Shown here in pieces: positions 1-5,953 of a stretch of DNA of 9,416 bases. The number at the start of each line of letters is the position of its first letter. Position 1 is the first letter of the stretch. Under the pieces are notes generated by a model. The model saw only the letters and a list, made by a program, of their open reading frames with translations. It made no database searches and was not told the DNA's origin. The position numbers and the translations under genes were made by a program. The stretch lies in NCBI GenBank assembly GCA_027031685.1, contig JALVPS010000438.1:1-9416 (forward strand), in the 5' to 3' direction. The stretch comes from Gammaproteobacteria bacterium (GTDB lineage Bacteria; Pseudomonadota; Gammaproteobacteria; UWMA-0217).

Positions 1-487
1 GGTCGTCCGGCACCACGTGGTAGCTGTGCACGAAATAGAAATAGGCCGGGTTCTCGATGCCGGCGAACAGCGGGTGCGGCCGCAGCTGGCGCAGGGTGTT
101 CCAGCCCATGTGCGGCACCTTCATGCCACGCGCCGGCAGGTCGGCGGGAAAGCGCCGCACCTGACCGGCGAACAGGTCGAGCAGCTCGGTGCCGCCGTTC
201 TCCTCGCTGTGCGTCATGAGCACCTGCAGGCCCATGCAGATGCCCAGGAAGGGCCGGTCGGCGGCCACCTCGCGCACCACCGCGTCCAGCCCCTTGCCGG
301 TCAGCTCGGCCATGCAGTCGCGCGCCGCCCCCTGGCCGGGGAAGACGATGCGGTCGGCCGCGCGCACCTGCGCCGGGGCGGCGGTGAGCAGCACCCGGTC
401 GCCGGGTCCGGCGACGTGTTCGATGGCCTTAACCACGGAATGGAGATTGCCGGTGCCGTAGTCGATGACCGCGATTGTCTGGCTCAT
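1..487 (-). CDS. hisH: Imidazole glycerol phosphate synthase glutaminase subunit HisH (partial, C-terminus off left edge)
   Basis: HisH is the class I glutamine amidotransferase subunit that hydrolyses glutamine and passes ammonia to HisF for the imidazole-ring step of histidine synthesis in the cytoplasm. About 162 of the usual ~200-215 residues are visible. Seen: N-terminal strand with IDYGTGNL (residues 8-15), the oxyanion-region loop FPGQGAARDCM (49-59), the nucleophile elbow LGICMGLQ with catalytic Cys84, then PHMGWN and YFYFVHSYHVVP. The His-Glu part of the triad lies beyond the edge. The ATG ends 39 bases after the hisB stop codon, so the two are co-transcribed in the common proteobacterial order hisB-hisH. 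No Shine-Dalgarno is obvious before the start, which suggests translation depends partly on coupling or an unstructured leader (inference). Identity is very secure. Confidence 0.96.
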   Translation of the reverse strand, partial: MSQTIAVIDYGTGNLHSVVKAIEHVAGPGDRVLLTAAPAQVRAADRIVFPGQGAARDCMAELTGKGLDAVVREVAADRPFLGICMGLQVLMTHSEENGGTELLDLFAGQVRRFPADLPARGMKVPHMGWNTLRQLRPHPLFAGIENPAYFYFVHSYHVVPDD

Positions 488-526
488 GGATTCGGAGGGT
501 TCGCTCGGTACGGGGGACGGGCGCGG

Positions 527-1120
527 CTACAGGATGCCCTTGGTGGAGGGCATGGCGCCCTGCTGGCGCTCGTCCACGGCCACGGCCACGCGCAGCGCGC
601 GGCCGAAGGCCTTGAAGATGGTCTCGGCGATGTGGTGCGAATTGCGGCCGCGGAGGTTGTCGATGTGCAGCGTCGCCTGGGCGTGATTGACGAAGCCCTG
701 GAAGAACTCCCGCACCAGATCCACGTCGAAACTGCCCACGCGCGCCTGCGGATATTCGGCGTGGTACGACAGGCTGGGACGGCCGGAGAAGTCGATGACC
801 ACCCGCGACAGGGCCTCGTCCAGCGGCACGTAGGCGTGCCCGTAGCGCGTCAGGCCCCGCTTGTCGCCCAGCGCCACGTGAAAGGCCTGCCCCAAGGTGA
901 TGCCCACGTCCTCCACCGTGTGGTGGTCGTCGATGTCGGTGTCGCCGCGGGCGCGGATGCCCAGATCGAACAGGCCGTGGCGCGCCACCTGCTCCAGCAT
1001 GTGGTTGAGGAAGGGGACCGGGGTCTGCAGGTCGGCCTCACCCGTGCCGTCCAGATTGAGGTTGACCACGATCTGGGTCTCCAGGGTGTTGCGCTCGACC
1101 GACGCGGTTCTGGGTTCCAT
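527..1120 (-). CDS. hisB: Imidazoleglycerol-phosphate dehydratase HisB (monofunctional)
   Basis: Catalyses dehydration of imidazole glycerol phosphate to imidazole acetol phosphate in histidine synthesis. The 197-residue product is the normal length of the dehydratase-only form, without the N-terminal histidinol-phosphatase domain found in enteric bacteria. The Mn-binding motifs are intact: FLNHML (37-42), DDHHTVED (64-71), NSHHIAE (160-166), and the closing PSTKG (191-195). The ATG at 1120 is chosen because the family begins with a short run before R-x-T-x-ET (here residues 10-15). An in-frame ATG at 1177 would add 19 unlike residues and overlaps the candidate -10 box. No good Shine-Dalgarno precedes either start. 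It is the first his gene visible on this strand and is followed by hisH. Confidence 0.96.
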   Translation of the reverse strand: MEPRTASVERNTLETQIVVNLNLDGTGEADLQTPVPFLNHMLEQVARHGLFDLGIRARGDTDIDDHHTVEDVGITLGQAFHVALGDKRGLTRYGHAYVPLDEALSRVVIDFSGRPSLSYHAEYPQARVGSFDVDLVREFFQGFVNHAQATLHIDNLRGRNSHHIAETIFKAFGRALRVAVAVDERQQGAMPSTKGIL

Positions 1121-1149
1121 GGAAGGGCTCTGCGTGCGTGTGGAAGCAG

Positions 1150-1177
1150 TGGTGCCTGCACCATATTGGGGCACCAT
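1150..1177. repeat. Triple half-site repeat (TGGTGC / GCACCAT) at the his promoter
   Basis: Three copies of one heptamer-like element occur within 28 bases: TGGTGC at 1150-1155, its inverse GCACCAT at 1158-1164, and GCACCAT again at 1171-1177. The first and second form an inverted repeat with a two-base centre. The first and third form a seven-base inverted repeat (TGGTGCC/GGCACCA). The third copy overlaps the candidate -10 box. The arrangement resembles an operator, but no known regulator is recognised. Confidence 0.4.
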
Positions 1178-1205
1178 TGTATCCGAGTTGTCTCGATCGG
1201 CGCGA
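1170..1205 (-). promoter_or_regulatory. Candidate hisB promoter (-10 at 1176-1181)
   Basis: Reading the minus strand, TACAAT (complement of 1176-1181) is a five-of-six match to the sigma-70 -10 consensus. It lies about 55 bases before the hisB ATG, so transcription would start near 1169. No convincing -35 sits 16-18 bases upstream, so the promoter may be weak or activator-dependent. The position in the divergent gap favours a promoter, but the call rests on one hexamer. Confidence 0.35.
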
Positions 1206-1220
1206 ATCGCCGCCGCGGCA

Positions 1221-1236
1221 GGCGGGAACTCCCGCC
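1221..1236. repeat. Perfect 7-bp inverted repeat (GGCGGGA-AC-TCCCGCC)
   Basis: Perfect seven-base arms around a two-base centre, 63 bases before the ATG of the plus-strand hydrolase gene and about 40 bases behind the hisB -10 box. It could be a DNA operator for either divergent unit or a hairpin in the leader of the plus-strand transcript. Just downstream the sequence GGGGG-AAACA-CCCC (about 1265-1278) could form a second small hairpin. No plus-strand promoter or clear Shine-Dalgarno was identified between here and 1298. Confidence 0.4.
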
Positions 1237-1298
1237 CCACGGGTGTCCTCGAACGGGAAACTCAGGGGGAAACACCCCACAGGCGAAACAACAACGCC

Positions 1299-2804
1299 AT
1301 GCGCCGACTGATCCTCTACGCGCTGCTGGCCGCGCCGGTTGCACTCGCCGCCCCCGCCGTGCAGGTCAGCGATGCCGACCGCTGGCACGTACACCGCGCC
1401 GGGCGGCCGCTGTCCGTGCTGGTCACCGCCGATGCGCCCCTGCAGGCCCGCTGGCTGGACGCCCGCGGCCGGCCGCTGGACCGGCCGGTGGCGCTGCGCG
1501 CCGGGGCCACCCGCCTGTTCACCGCGCCGCGCCAGGGGCCCGGCCACCTGCAGCTGGCCATCCGCGCCGGCGACGGGCCGCCCCGGCTGTTCGGCTTCGT
1601 GCTCACCGAGGCCGGCCCGGCCCCCACCACGCCCGACCCGCTCAGCCCCTTCGGCCGCGTGCACGCCGAGCCGGCCGACCCGTGGCTGGCGGGCTGGACC
1701 AAGACCACCACCTGGACCACCTTCGCGCCGCAGGACTGGGACGGCGCCCTCCGGGCGCTGGCGGCGCGCGGCCACCTGGAGCTGCCGCTGGTGACCGGCG
1801 CGGACTGGGACAGCGACGACACGCGCCCCCTCGGCAGGGCGCAGCTGGCCCGCCTGCAGCGCCGCTTCCGCGCCCTGCTGCGCGCCCACCGCCCGCCGCT
1901 GACCTGGGAGCTGGGGCTGGAGGAGAACCTGGACGCCCGCTTCCGCGCCCCCTACTACTGGCCCAACTTGGCCGCCAAGGTGCGCGCCCTGCGGGCGGTG
2001 GCCGAGGCCGAGGCGCCCGGCACGCGCTTCGCCTATCAGGTGGCCGGCCTGGCGCCGGGGGACGTGCGGGCCTTTCTGCGCAGCCCGGCGGCGCCGCTGT
2101 TCGACGTGCTCAGCCTGCACCCCTACCCCTGGCCGGACTTCCCCGACCCGGACGCCTGGCTGGACGACTACCTGCGACAGGTGCGCCAGCTGCTGCGCTG
2201 GCATCCGCGCGGGCCGCAGCGGCTGTGGATCACCGAGCTGGGCGCGCCCAACCTGGGCCTGCGCCCCCACCCCGCCCTGCGCACCGCCGCCGGCGACCCC
2301 GTGCACGGGCTGGACCGCGGCGCGGCCGCCGACTTTCTGGTCAAGGCCCACGCCATCGCCTTTCGCCACGGCGTGGAGAAGCTGTTCTGGTACCACGAGC
2401 GCGACCGCAACGGCCCCTCGTCCGACCCCGAGGACCACTTCGGCCTGCGCGACGCCGCCGGCTTCCCCAAGCCGGCCTACGCGGCCCTGCTCACCCTGCA
2501 GCGAGCGCTGGCCGGGCAGGTGTTCTGGCGCGAGGGGCGGCGGGGCGCGGCGCGCTGGCTGGAGTTCGTGGCCAGGGACGGGCGGCGCACCGTCATCGCC
2601 TGGGTCGAAGGCGAGCGGCCCGTGCCCCTGCCGCGCGCCCTGCTGCTGGCCAACGGCGGCGACCCGGCCACCGCCCGGCTGCTGGATGCCGTGGGCACGC
2701 CGCGGCCGCTCGGCGCTATCCTGCGCCTCGACCGCCACCCGGTATTCCTCCTCACCCGCTGGGGCGCGCCGGCCCCGGCCCATAGCCCACCGCCCGCGCC
2801 ATGA
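1299..2804 (+). CDS. Exported clan GH-A glycoside hydrolase, PslG/GH39-like
   Basis: The 501-residue protein starts with a typical Sec signal (RR, then a hydrophobic run to ALA, cleavage near residues 17-18), so it acts in the periplasm or outside. Residues about 25-105 look like a beta-rich domain. Residues about 120-410 look like a TIM barrel. The motif WELGLEEN (203-210) matches the WExWNEPN pattern of clan GH-A and makes Glu208 the likely acid/base. WITELGAPN (310-318) gives Glu313 as nucleophile. LSLHPYPWP (272-280) is another barrel motif of such enzymes. The 105-residue spacing of the two Glu suits retaining enzymes such as PslG. A beta-rich tail follows. The Asn normally before the acid/base Glu is Leu here, which is atypical. 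Its stop overlaps the start of the Wzy-like gene, so a role in trimming or releasing that polysaccharide is inferred. Substrate is unknown; GH5 or GH30 relatives cannot be excluded. Confidence 0.75.
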   Translation: MRRLILYALLAAPVALAAPAVQVSDADRWHVHRAGRPLSVLVTADAPLQARWLDARGRPLDRPVALRAGATRLFTAPRQGPGHLQLAIRAGDGPPRLFGFVLTEAGPAPTTPDPLSPFGRVHAEPADPWLAGWTKTTTWTTFAPQDWDGALRALAARGHLELPLVTGADWDSDDTRPLGRAQLARLQRRFRALLRAHRPPLTWELGLEENLDARFRAPYYWPNLAAKVRALRAVAEAEAPGTRFAYQVAGLAPGDVRAFLRSPAAPLFDVLSLHPYPWPDFPDPDAWLDDYLRQVRQLLRWHPRGPQRLWITELGAPNLGLRPHPALRTAAGDPVHGLDRGAAADFLVKAHAIAFRHGVEKLFWYHERDRNGPSSDPEDHFGLRDAAGFPKPAYAALLTLQRALAGQVFWREGRRGAARWLEFVARDGRRTVIAWVEGERPVPLPRALLLANGGDPATARLLDAVGTPRPLGAILRLDRHPVFLLTRWGAPAPAHSPPPAP

Positions 2805-3997
2805 CCACCGCCCGCTTCCGCGACCTGCCCTTGGCGGACGCCCTGTTCGCCCTGGCCATCCTGCTCAGCGCCGTGGTGCAGATCGAGCCGGCGCCCTACG
2901 ACCTGCTCATGGTGGCCACCGGCGCCGTGCTGCTCGCCCGCCGCGACCAGCCCCTGCCGCGGGCCCTGGCCCTGCCCGCCCTGCTGGTGGGCGTGTTCAT
3001 CCTGTTCAGCCTGCTGGCCAGCGCCGTGTCCGTGGCCCCCGGCCACGCGGGGCGCTACTTCGGCATCACCGCCTACCTGGTGCTGAGCTGGCTGCTGGTG
3101 GCCGTGCTGGTGGCGCACGACCCGCAACGCACGCTGGACCGCCTGTGGCGCATGTACATCGCCGCCGCCGTGTTCGCCAGCGTGCTGGGCGTGCTCGGCT
3201 TCTACCACCTGGTGCCCGGCTACCAGGCCCTGCTCATCAACGACCGCGCCCGCGCCCTGTTCAAGGACGCCAACGTGTACGGCCCCTTCCTGGTGCCCGT
3301 GCTGCTCCACCTGCTGGTGCGCATCCACCTGGGCCACGGCCGCCGCCGCTGGGGGCTGGGGGCGCTGGCCGCCCTCGTCTTCTTCGGCCTGCTGCTCAGC
3401 TTCTCCCGCGGCGCCTGGGGCAACTTCGCCCTCGCCTTCATCGCCCTGCTGGTGCTGCTCTACCGCCGCGCCACCGAACGCCGCCAGCGCCGTCAGCTCA
3501 TCGGTGTCTCCCTCCTCAGCGCCCTGCTGCTCGCCGGCGCCGCCGCCAGCGCCTTCCACTCACCCGCCTTCACCCGCATGTTCGAGGAACGCGCCAAACT
3601 CGTGCAGTACTACGACACCGGTAACAAGAGCCGCCTCTACTACCAGAGCCTCACCCTCCAGCAGGCCTTCCGCCACCCCCTGGGCATCGGTCCCTACCAG
3701 ATCCAGGCGCAATACGGCAACGCCACCCACAACACCTACCTCAAGATCCTCGCCGAAAACGGCTGGATCGCCGCCCTCGCCTACTACGCCACCATCGTCC
3801 TCACCCTCCGTCGCGGCCTGCAAACCACCCGCCGCGCCGGCGCGCTACAACCCCACGCCCTCATCGCCTACGCCGCCTTCCTCGGCCTCGTCGCCGAGGG
3901 CTTCATCGTCGACACCCTGCACTGGCGGCACCTGTATCTGGTGATGGGGGTGATCTGGGGGATTTATTTGGCGCAGGAGAGAGGGGATTACGGATAG
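2801..3997 (+). CDS. O-antigen ligase / Wzy-type polysaccharide polymerase family membrane protein
   Basis: A 398-residue inner-membrane protein with roughly ten hydrophobic segments (about 12-29, 33-47, 57-79, 89-106, 116-137, 160-176, 184-200, 207-221, 233-251, 321-337, 352-370, 377-391). Family signatures of Wzy_C/WaaL are visible: RALFKDANVYGPFLVP (151-166), the LLLSFSRGAW motif with Arg203 (197-206), and a large periplasmic loop (about 252-320) ending in THNTYLKILAENGW with His310, Asn311 and Glu319. Such proteins either polymerise undecaprenyl-linked repeat units or ligate glycans to lipid A core or protein. Sequence alone does not separate these roles. The start ATG overlaps the hydrolase stop (ATGA), implying translational coupling and a shared substrate. 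Leucine codon choice switches from CTG to CTC within the gene (see findings). No flippase or glycosyltransferase gene lies beside it. Confidence 0.85.
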   Translation: MTTARFRDLPLADALFALAILLSAVVQIEPAPYDLLMVATGAVLLARRDQPLPRALALPALLVGVFILFSLLASAVSVAPGHAGRYFGITAYLVLSWLLVAVLVAHDPQRTLDRLWRMYIAAAVFASVLGVLGFYHLVPGYQALLINDRARALFKDANVYGPFLVPVLLHLLVRIHLGHGRRRWGLGALAALVFFGLLLSFSRGAWGNFALAFIALLVLLYRRATERRQRRQLIGVSLLSALLLAGAAASAFHSPAFTRMFEERAKLVQYYDTGNKSRLYYQSLTLQQAFRHPLGIGPYQIQAQYGNATHNTYLKILAENGWIAALAYYATIVLTLRRGLQTTRRAGALQPHALIAYAAFLGLVAEGFIVDTLHWRHLYLVMGVIWGIYLAQERGDYG

Positions 3998-4000
3998 ACT

Positions 4001-4014
4001 CACAGACAGCTGTG
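4001..4014. terminator. Weak hairpin between convergent genes
   Basis: CACAG-ACAG-CTGTG is a perfect five-base stem with a four-base loop, placed in the 34-base gap between the stops of the convergent Wzy-like and kamA-like genes. There is no T-run on either side, so it is at best a weak bidirectional terminator. Position is the main argument. Confidence 0.25.
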
Positions 4015-4031
4015 GACATGGGGCGCCCGAT

Positions 4032-5405
4032 TCAGCTTTTCAGGCCACGGCCGGCCAGCATCTCGTCGTATTCCTCCTCGAAAAAGAAGCGCTCCTCGCC
4101 GAAGGCGGGGCGGAGCTGGTCCAGCCAGGTGGCCTGCTCGTCGTAGCGGGCGAAGAAGGGCCGCTGCACCCAGTCGGGATTGCGGGCCTGGATGAAACGC
4201 AGCACGAATACCTTTTCGCCCCGGACCTCGGCCACCCCCTGCACCTCCACCTTGCCGGGGCCGGCGCTCATGCTGGGGCCCCGCGCGGTGCGGCCCAGCC
4301 CGGAAACCTGTTGCATCGCTCCGCGGTAGATTTCCCAGGCGCGCGCCAGCGGCACCTCGAACCAGGCGCGCGCGCCGGTGTCACGCTCCACGAACATGTA
4401 ATAGGGGATGATGCCCAGGCGCACCTGTGTCTTCCAGAGACGCCCCCAGTCATCGGCGTCATCATTGATGTGCGCCAGCAGCGGCCCCTGGGAGCGGATC
4501 TCGGCGCCGGTGGCCCGGAGGCGGGCGATGGCGCGGCGGGCGATGTCGGTGCGCAGCTCCTGCCAGTGGTTGTAGTGGGCCATGATGGCCAGGTGCTTAC
4601 CGGCACGCACCAGGCGTTCGAAGGTGGCGATCAGCTCGTCGGCGTCCTCGTCGCCGACGAAACGCTGTGGCCAGAAGGTGAGCGCCTTGGTGCCGATGCG
4701 AATGGTCTGGAGATGCTCGAAGCGCGGATCCAGCAGTGGCTCCAGATAGGCCCGCAGGTGTTTGGCCTTCATCACCATGGGGTCGCCACCAGTGATCAGC
4801 AGATCGGTCACTTCGGGGTGGTTTTCCAGATAATGGTGCAAGCGCTCCACCTCGGTGGTAGCGATGCGCAGCGACTTATCACCCACGAACTGTGCCCAGC
4901 GGAAGCAGAAGGTGCAGTAGCTGTGGCAGGTCTGCCCCTGGGAGGGAAAGAACAACACCGTCTCGCGATACTTGTGCTGTAGGCCGTTGATCGGCTCGCC
5001 CCGGGCGTCGCGCGGAATATTGAGCTGGATCTGACCGGCCGGGTGGGGGTTGAGCTTGGCACGCAGCTCACGCGCCAGCGCCTGGATCGCCCGGCAGTCG
5101 GCACCTCCGCGCAGGGCTTCGTCCATCCGCTCGAACATGCCTGGCTCCAGCATTCCTCGCTGCGGAAAGGTAAGCTGGTAGATAGGGTCATCCGGCACCC
5201 GGTCCCAGTCGATCAGCTCATCGATGACATACTGGTTGACCCGGAAAGGCAGCACGGAAGAGACGACCCGCATTTCGAAGCGGGTCTCCTCGGGGAGCCG
5301 CTGCAAGGGCTCGATGCGGTCCAGGTCGCGCCGGGTATAGACCTTGAACGGCTCCCGCCGGGTCTCGGCGAGACGGGGTTTCTGCAGGGTCGAGATGTGG
5401 GTCAT
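4032..5405 (-). CDS. KamA-family radical SAM/PLP aminomutase, substrate uncertain
   Basis: The 457-residue protein has the radical SAM cluster motif CHSYCTFCF (Cys160, Cys164, Cys167), the SAM-binding GGDP (206-209), and a GPGK motif whose Lys385 aligns with the PLP lysine of lysine 2,3-aminomutase. The barrel extends over about 140-390. The family moves an alpha-amino group to the beta carbon using a 5'-deoxyadenosyl radical. In clostridial lysine 2,3-aminomutase two aspartates (D293, D330) hold the lysine side-chain amine. By hand alignment they correspond to Arg341 and Ser380 here, so lysine is unlikely to be the substrate. It is longer than EpmB (about 340 residues), with an N-terminal extension. 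Start at 5405 is preceded by AGGGAA six bases away and is where protein-like sequence begins. The upstream in-frame stretch overlaps the leader ORF and hairpins. No EF-P, AblB-type acetyltransferase or other clue lies beside it. Confidence 0.85.
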   Translation of the reverse strand: MTHISTLQKPRLAETRREPFKVYTRRDLDRIEPLQRLPEETRFEMRVVSSVLPFRVNQYVIDELIDWDRVPDDPIYQLTFPQRGMLEPGMFERMDEALRGGADCRAIQALARELRAKLNPHPAGQIQLNIPRDARGEPINGLQHKYRETVLFFPSQGQTCHSYCTFCFRWAQFVGDKSLRIATTEVERLHHYLENHPEVTDLLITGGDPMVMKAKHLRAYLEPLLDPRFEHLQTIRIGTKALTFWPQRFVGDEDADELIATFERLVRAGKHLAIMAHYNHWQELRTDIARRAIARLRATGAEIRSQGPLLAHINDDADDWGRLWKTQVRLGIIPYYMFVERDTGARAWFEVPLARAWEIYRGAMQQVSGLGRTARGPSMSAGPGKVEVQGVAEVRGEKVFVLRFIQARNPDWVQRPFFARYDEQATWLDQLRPAFGEERFFFEEEYDEMLAGRGLKS

Positions 5406-5473
5406 GGACTTCCCTGCCGCAGCCTTGCAGCCACGCACCGCATTGGATTCATGTAAAGTTGAGTGAGTATCAC
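5402..5473 (-). CDS. 23-codon leader ORF overlapping the kamA-like start
   Basis: A GTG codon at 5473-5471 follows a perfect AGGAGG (complement of 5480-5485) at a six-base distance, the best ribosome-binding site seen in the window. It opens a 23-codon frame (VILTQLYMNP... ending RLRQGSP) whose TGA overlaps the aminomutase ATG as ATGA. That is the geometry of a translationally coupled leader peptide. The peptide has no run of one amino acid, so a classic amino-acid attenuator is not evident. The bases around both starts are duplicated: TCAYGGACTTCC occurs at 5402-5413 and 5470-5481. Whether the peptide is made or conserved is unknown. It may serve only to open the kamA start. Confidence 0.4.
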   Translation of the reverse strand: MILTQLYMNPMRCVAARLRQGSP

Positions 5474-5491
5474 GGACTTCCTCCTGGTTGG

Positions 5492-5566
5492 CCTCGGCGG
5501 GCCCGAGGTATACCGTCGGACCGACTCGATGCCGGAGCGACGACCAGGCACTAGGGGACCAGTGCC
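5492..5566 (-). promoter_or_regulatory. Structured 5' leader of the kamA-like transcript
   Basis: Three hairpins lie in the presumed leader, given in minus-strand order. GGCACTGG-TCCC-CTAGTGCC (5547-5566) has an eight-base stem with one G-U pair and a four-base loop. GTCGG-T-CCGAC lies at 5515-5525. CCTCGG-GCCCG-CCGAGG (5492-5508) has a six-base stem ending seven bases before AGGAGG of the leader ORF. No known riboswitch class is recognised. The last stem sits close enough to influence ribosome loading (inference). Confidence 0.4.
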
Positions 5567-5623
5567 GTACTCGAATGAAGGCATACACCCTAACAGAGTC
5601 GGCACCATCACGCAACGGCGCAC

Positions 5624-5652
5624 ATTTTATAACACATTGAATAATATTGAAA
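5624..5652 (-). promoter_or_regulatory. Candidate promoter of the kamA-like gene
   Basis: On the minus strand TTTCAA (complement of 5647-5652), a 17-base spacer and TAAAAT (complement of 5624-5629) form a sigma-70-like promoter inside a short AT-rich island in a GC-rich region. Transcription would start near 5617, leaving about 210 bases of leader. An alternative, TTGCGT-17-TAGGGT (5587-5615), lies just downstream and is a poorer -10 match. Confidence 0.5.
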
Positions 5653-5661
5653 TTTCACCCC

Positions 5662-5674
5662 GCATTCTGAATGC
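5662..5674. promoter_or_regulatory. Palindromic operator candidate GCATTC-T-GAATGC
   Basis: A perfect 13-base palindrome with a one-base centre, nine bases upstream of the -35 box of the candidate kamA promoter, so centred near -51 of the inferred start. This is a common place for an activator dimer. The regulator is not known and none is encoded in the window. Confidence 0.4.
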
Positions 5675-5953
5675 ATCGGCCGGATTCTGTCGGCACCCGG
5701 GAACAGACAGATAGTCCAGTCGAGATTCACGCACCAGCGACATTTCGAGCTCCGCCGACGGAGCCGCCATGTACCTGCGCCAGGCGTCTGATTCAGGAGG
5801 CCGATAGAAGCAGGGTCGGTCGAGCGGCTGGCGCAATTATGAGCGGAGGTGCACAAGCAGGACCAGCGGGGGTATCCGCCACGACTACCTGTCGCAGCGG
5901 ATACTGACAGGGGGTCACCACCAACAGGCCATCTCACCCCCCTCAAAGCCTAG
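5675..5953. other. Gene-free region with successive hairpins
   Basis: No open frame here reads like a protein: frames on either strand lack ribosome sites and recognisable composition. The stretch instead carries inverted repeats: TCTGTC/GACAGA (5686-5711, 14-base loop), GCTCCG-CCGA-CGGAGC (5749-5764), a compound hairpin at 5872-5904 with outer arms GTATCCGC/GCGGATAC, a symmetric CA/CA internal loop, inner CGAC/GTCG and a TACCT loop, then GGGGGT/ACCCCC (5910-5941). It may encode a structured RNA or be decayed sequence. No promoter or T-run terminator fixes its strand. Confidence 0.35.

Noticed and set aside
1038..2783. A 581-codon minus-strand frame opposite the hydrolase
   Set aside because: It is a Gly/Gln/Val/Ala-rich shadow with no motif. 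The plus-strand product has a signal peptide and catalytic motifs.
17..2785. A 922-codon open frame on the plus strand spanning the his genes and the hydrolase
   Set aside because: It is antisense to hisH and hisB and out of frame with the hydrolase, and its product is an Arg/Ala/Pro-rich shadow typical of GC-rich DNA. The overlapping genes carry clear family motifs.
2477..3559. A 360-codon minus-strand frame opposite the Wzy-like gene
   Set aside because: The composition (Gly, Gln, Glu, His runs) mirrors the codon bias of the sense strand. There is no ribosome site or domain.
5405..5615. N-terminal extension of the KamA-like protein by 70 residues
   Set aside because: The longer frame is open, but it runs through the leader hairpins and mini-ORF, its residues do not look like the family, and the ATG at 5405 has its own ribosome site.
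5720..5742. Possible tRNA 3' end (a TCGA..TTC stretch followed by ACCA)
   Set aside because: No matching acceptor stem, anticodon arm or T-stem can be drawn on either side.
5608..5946. Minus-strand 112-codon frame (and a 69-codon companion) upstream of kamA
   Set aside because: Cys/Arg/Ser-rich composition, no ribosome site, crosses the candidate promoter and palindrome, and no motif. Better read as non-coding.
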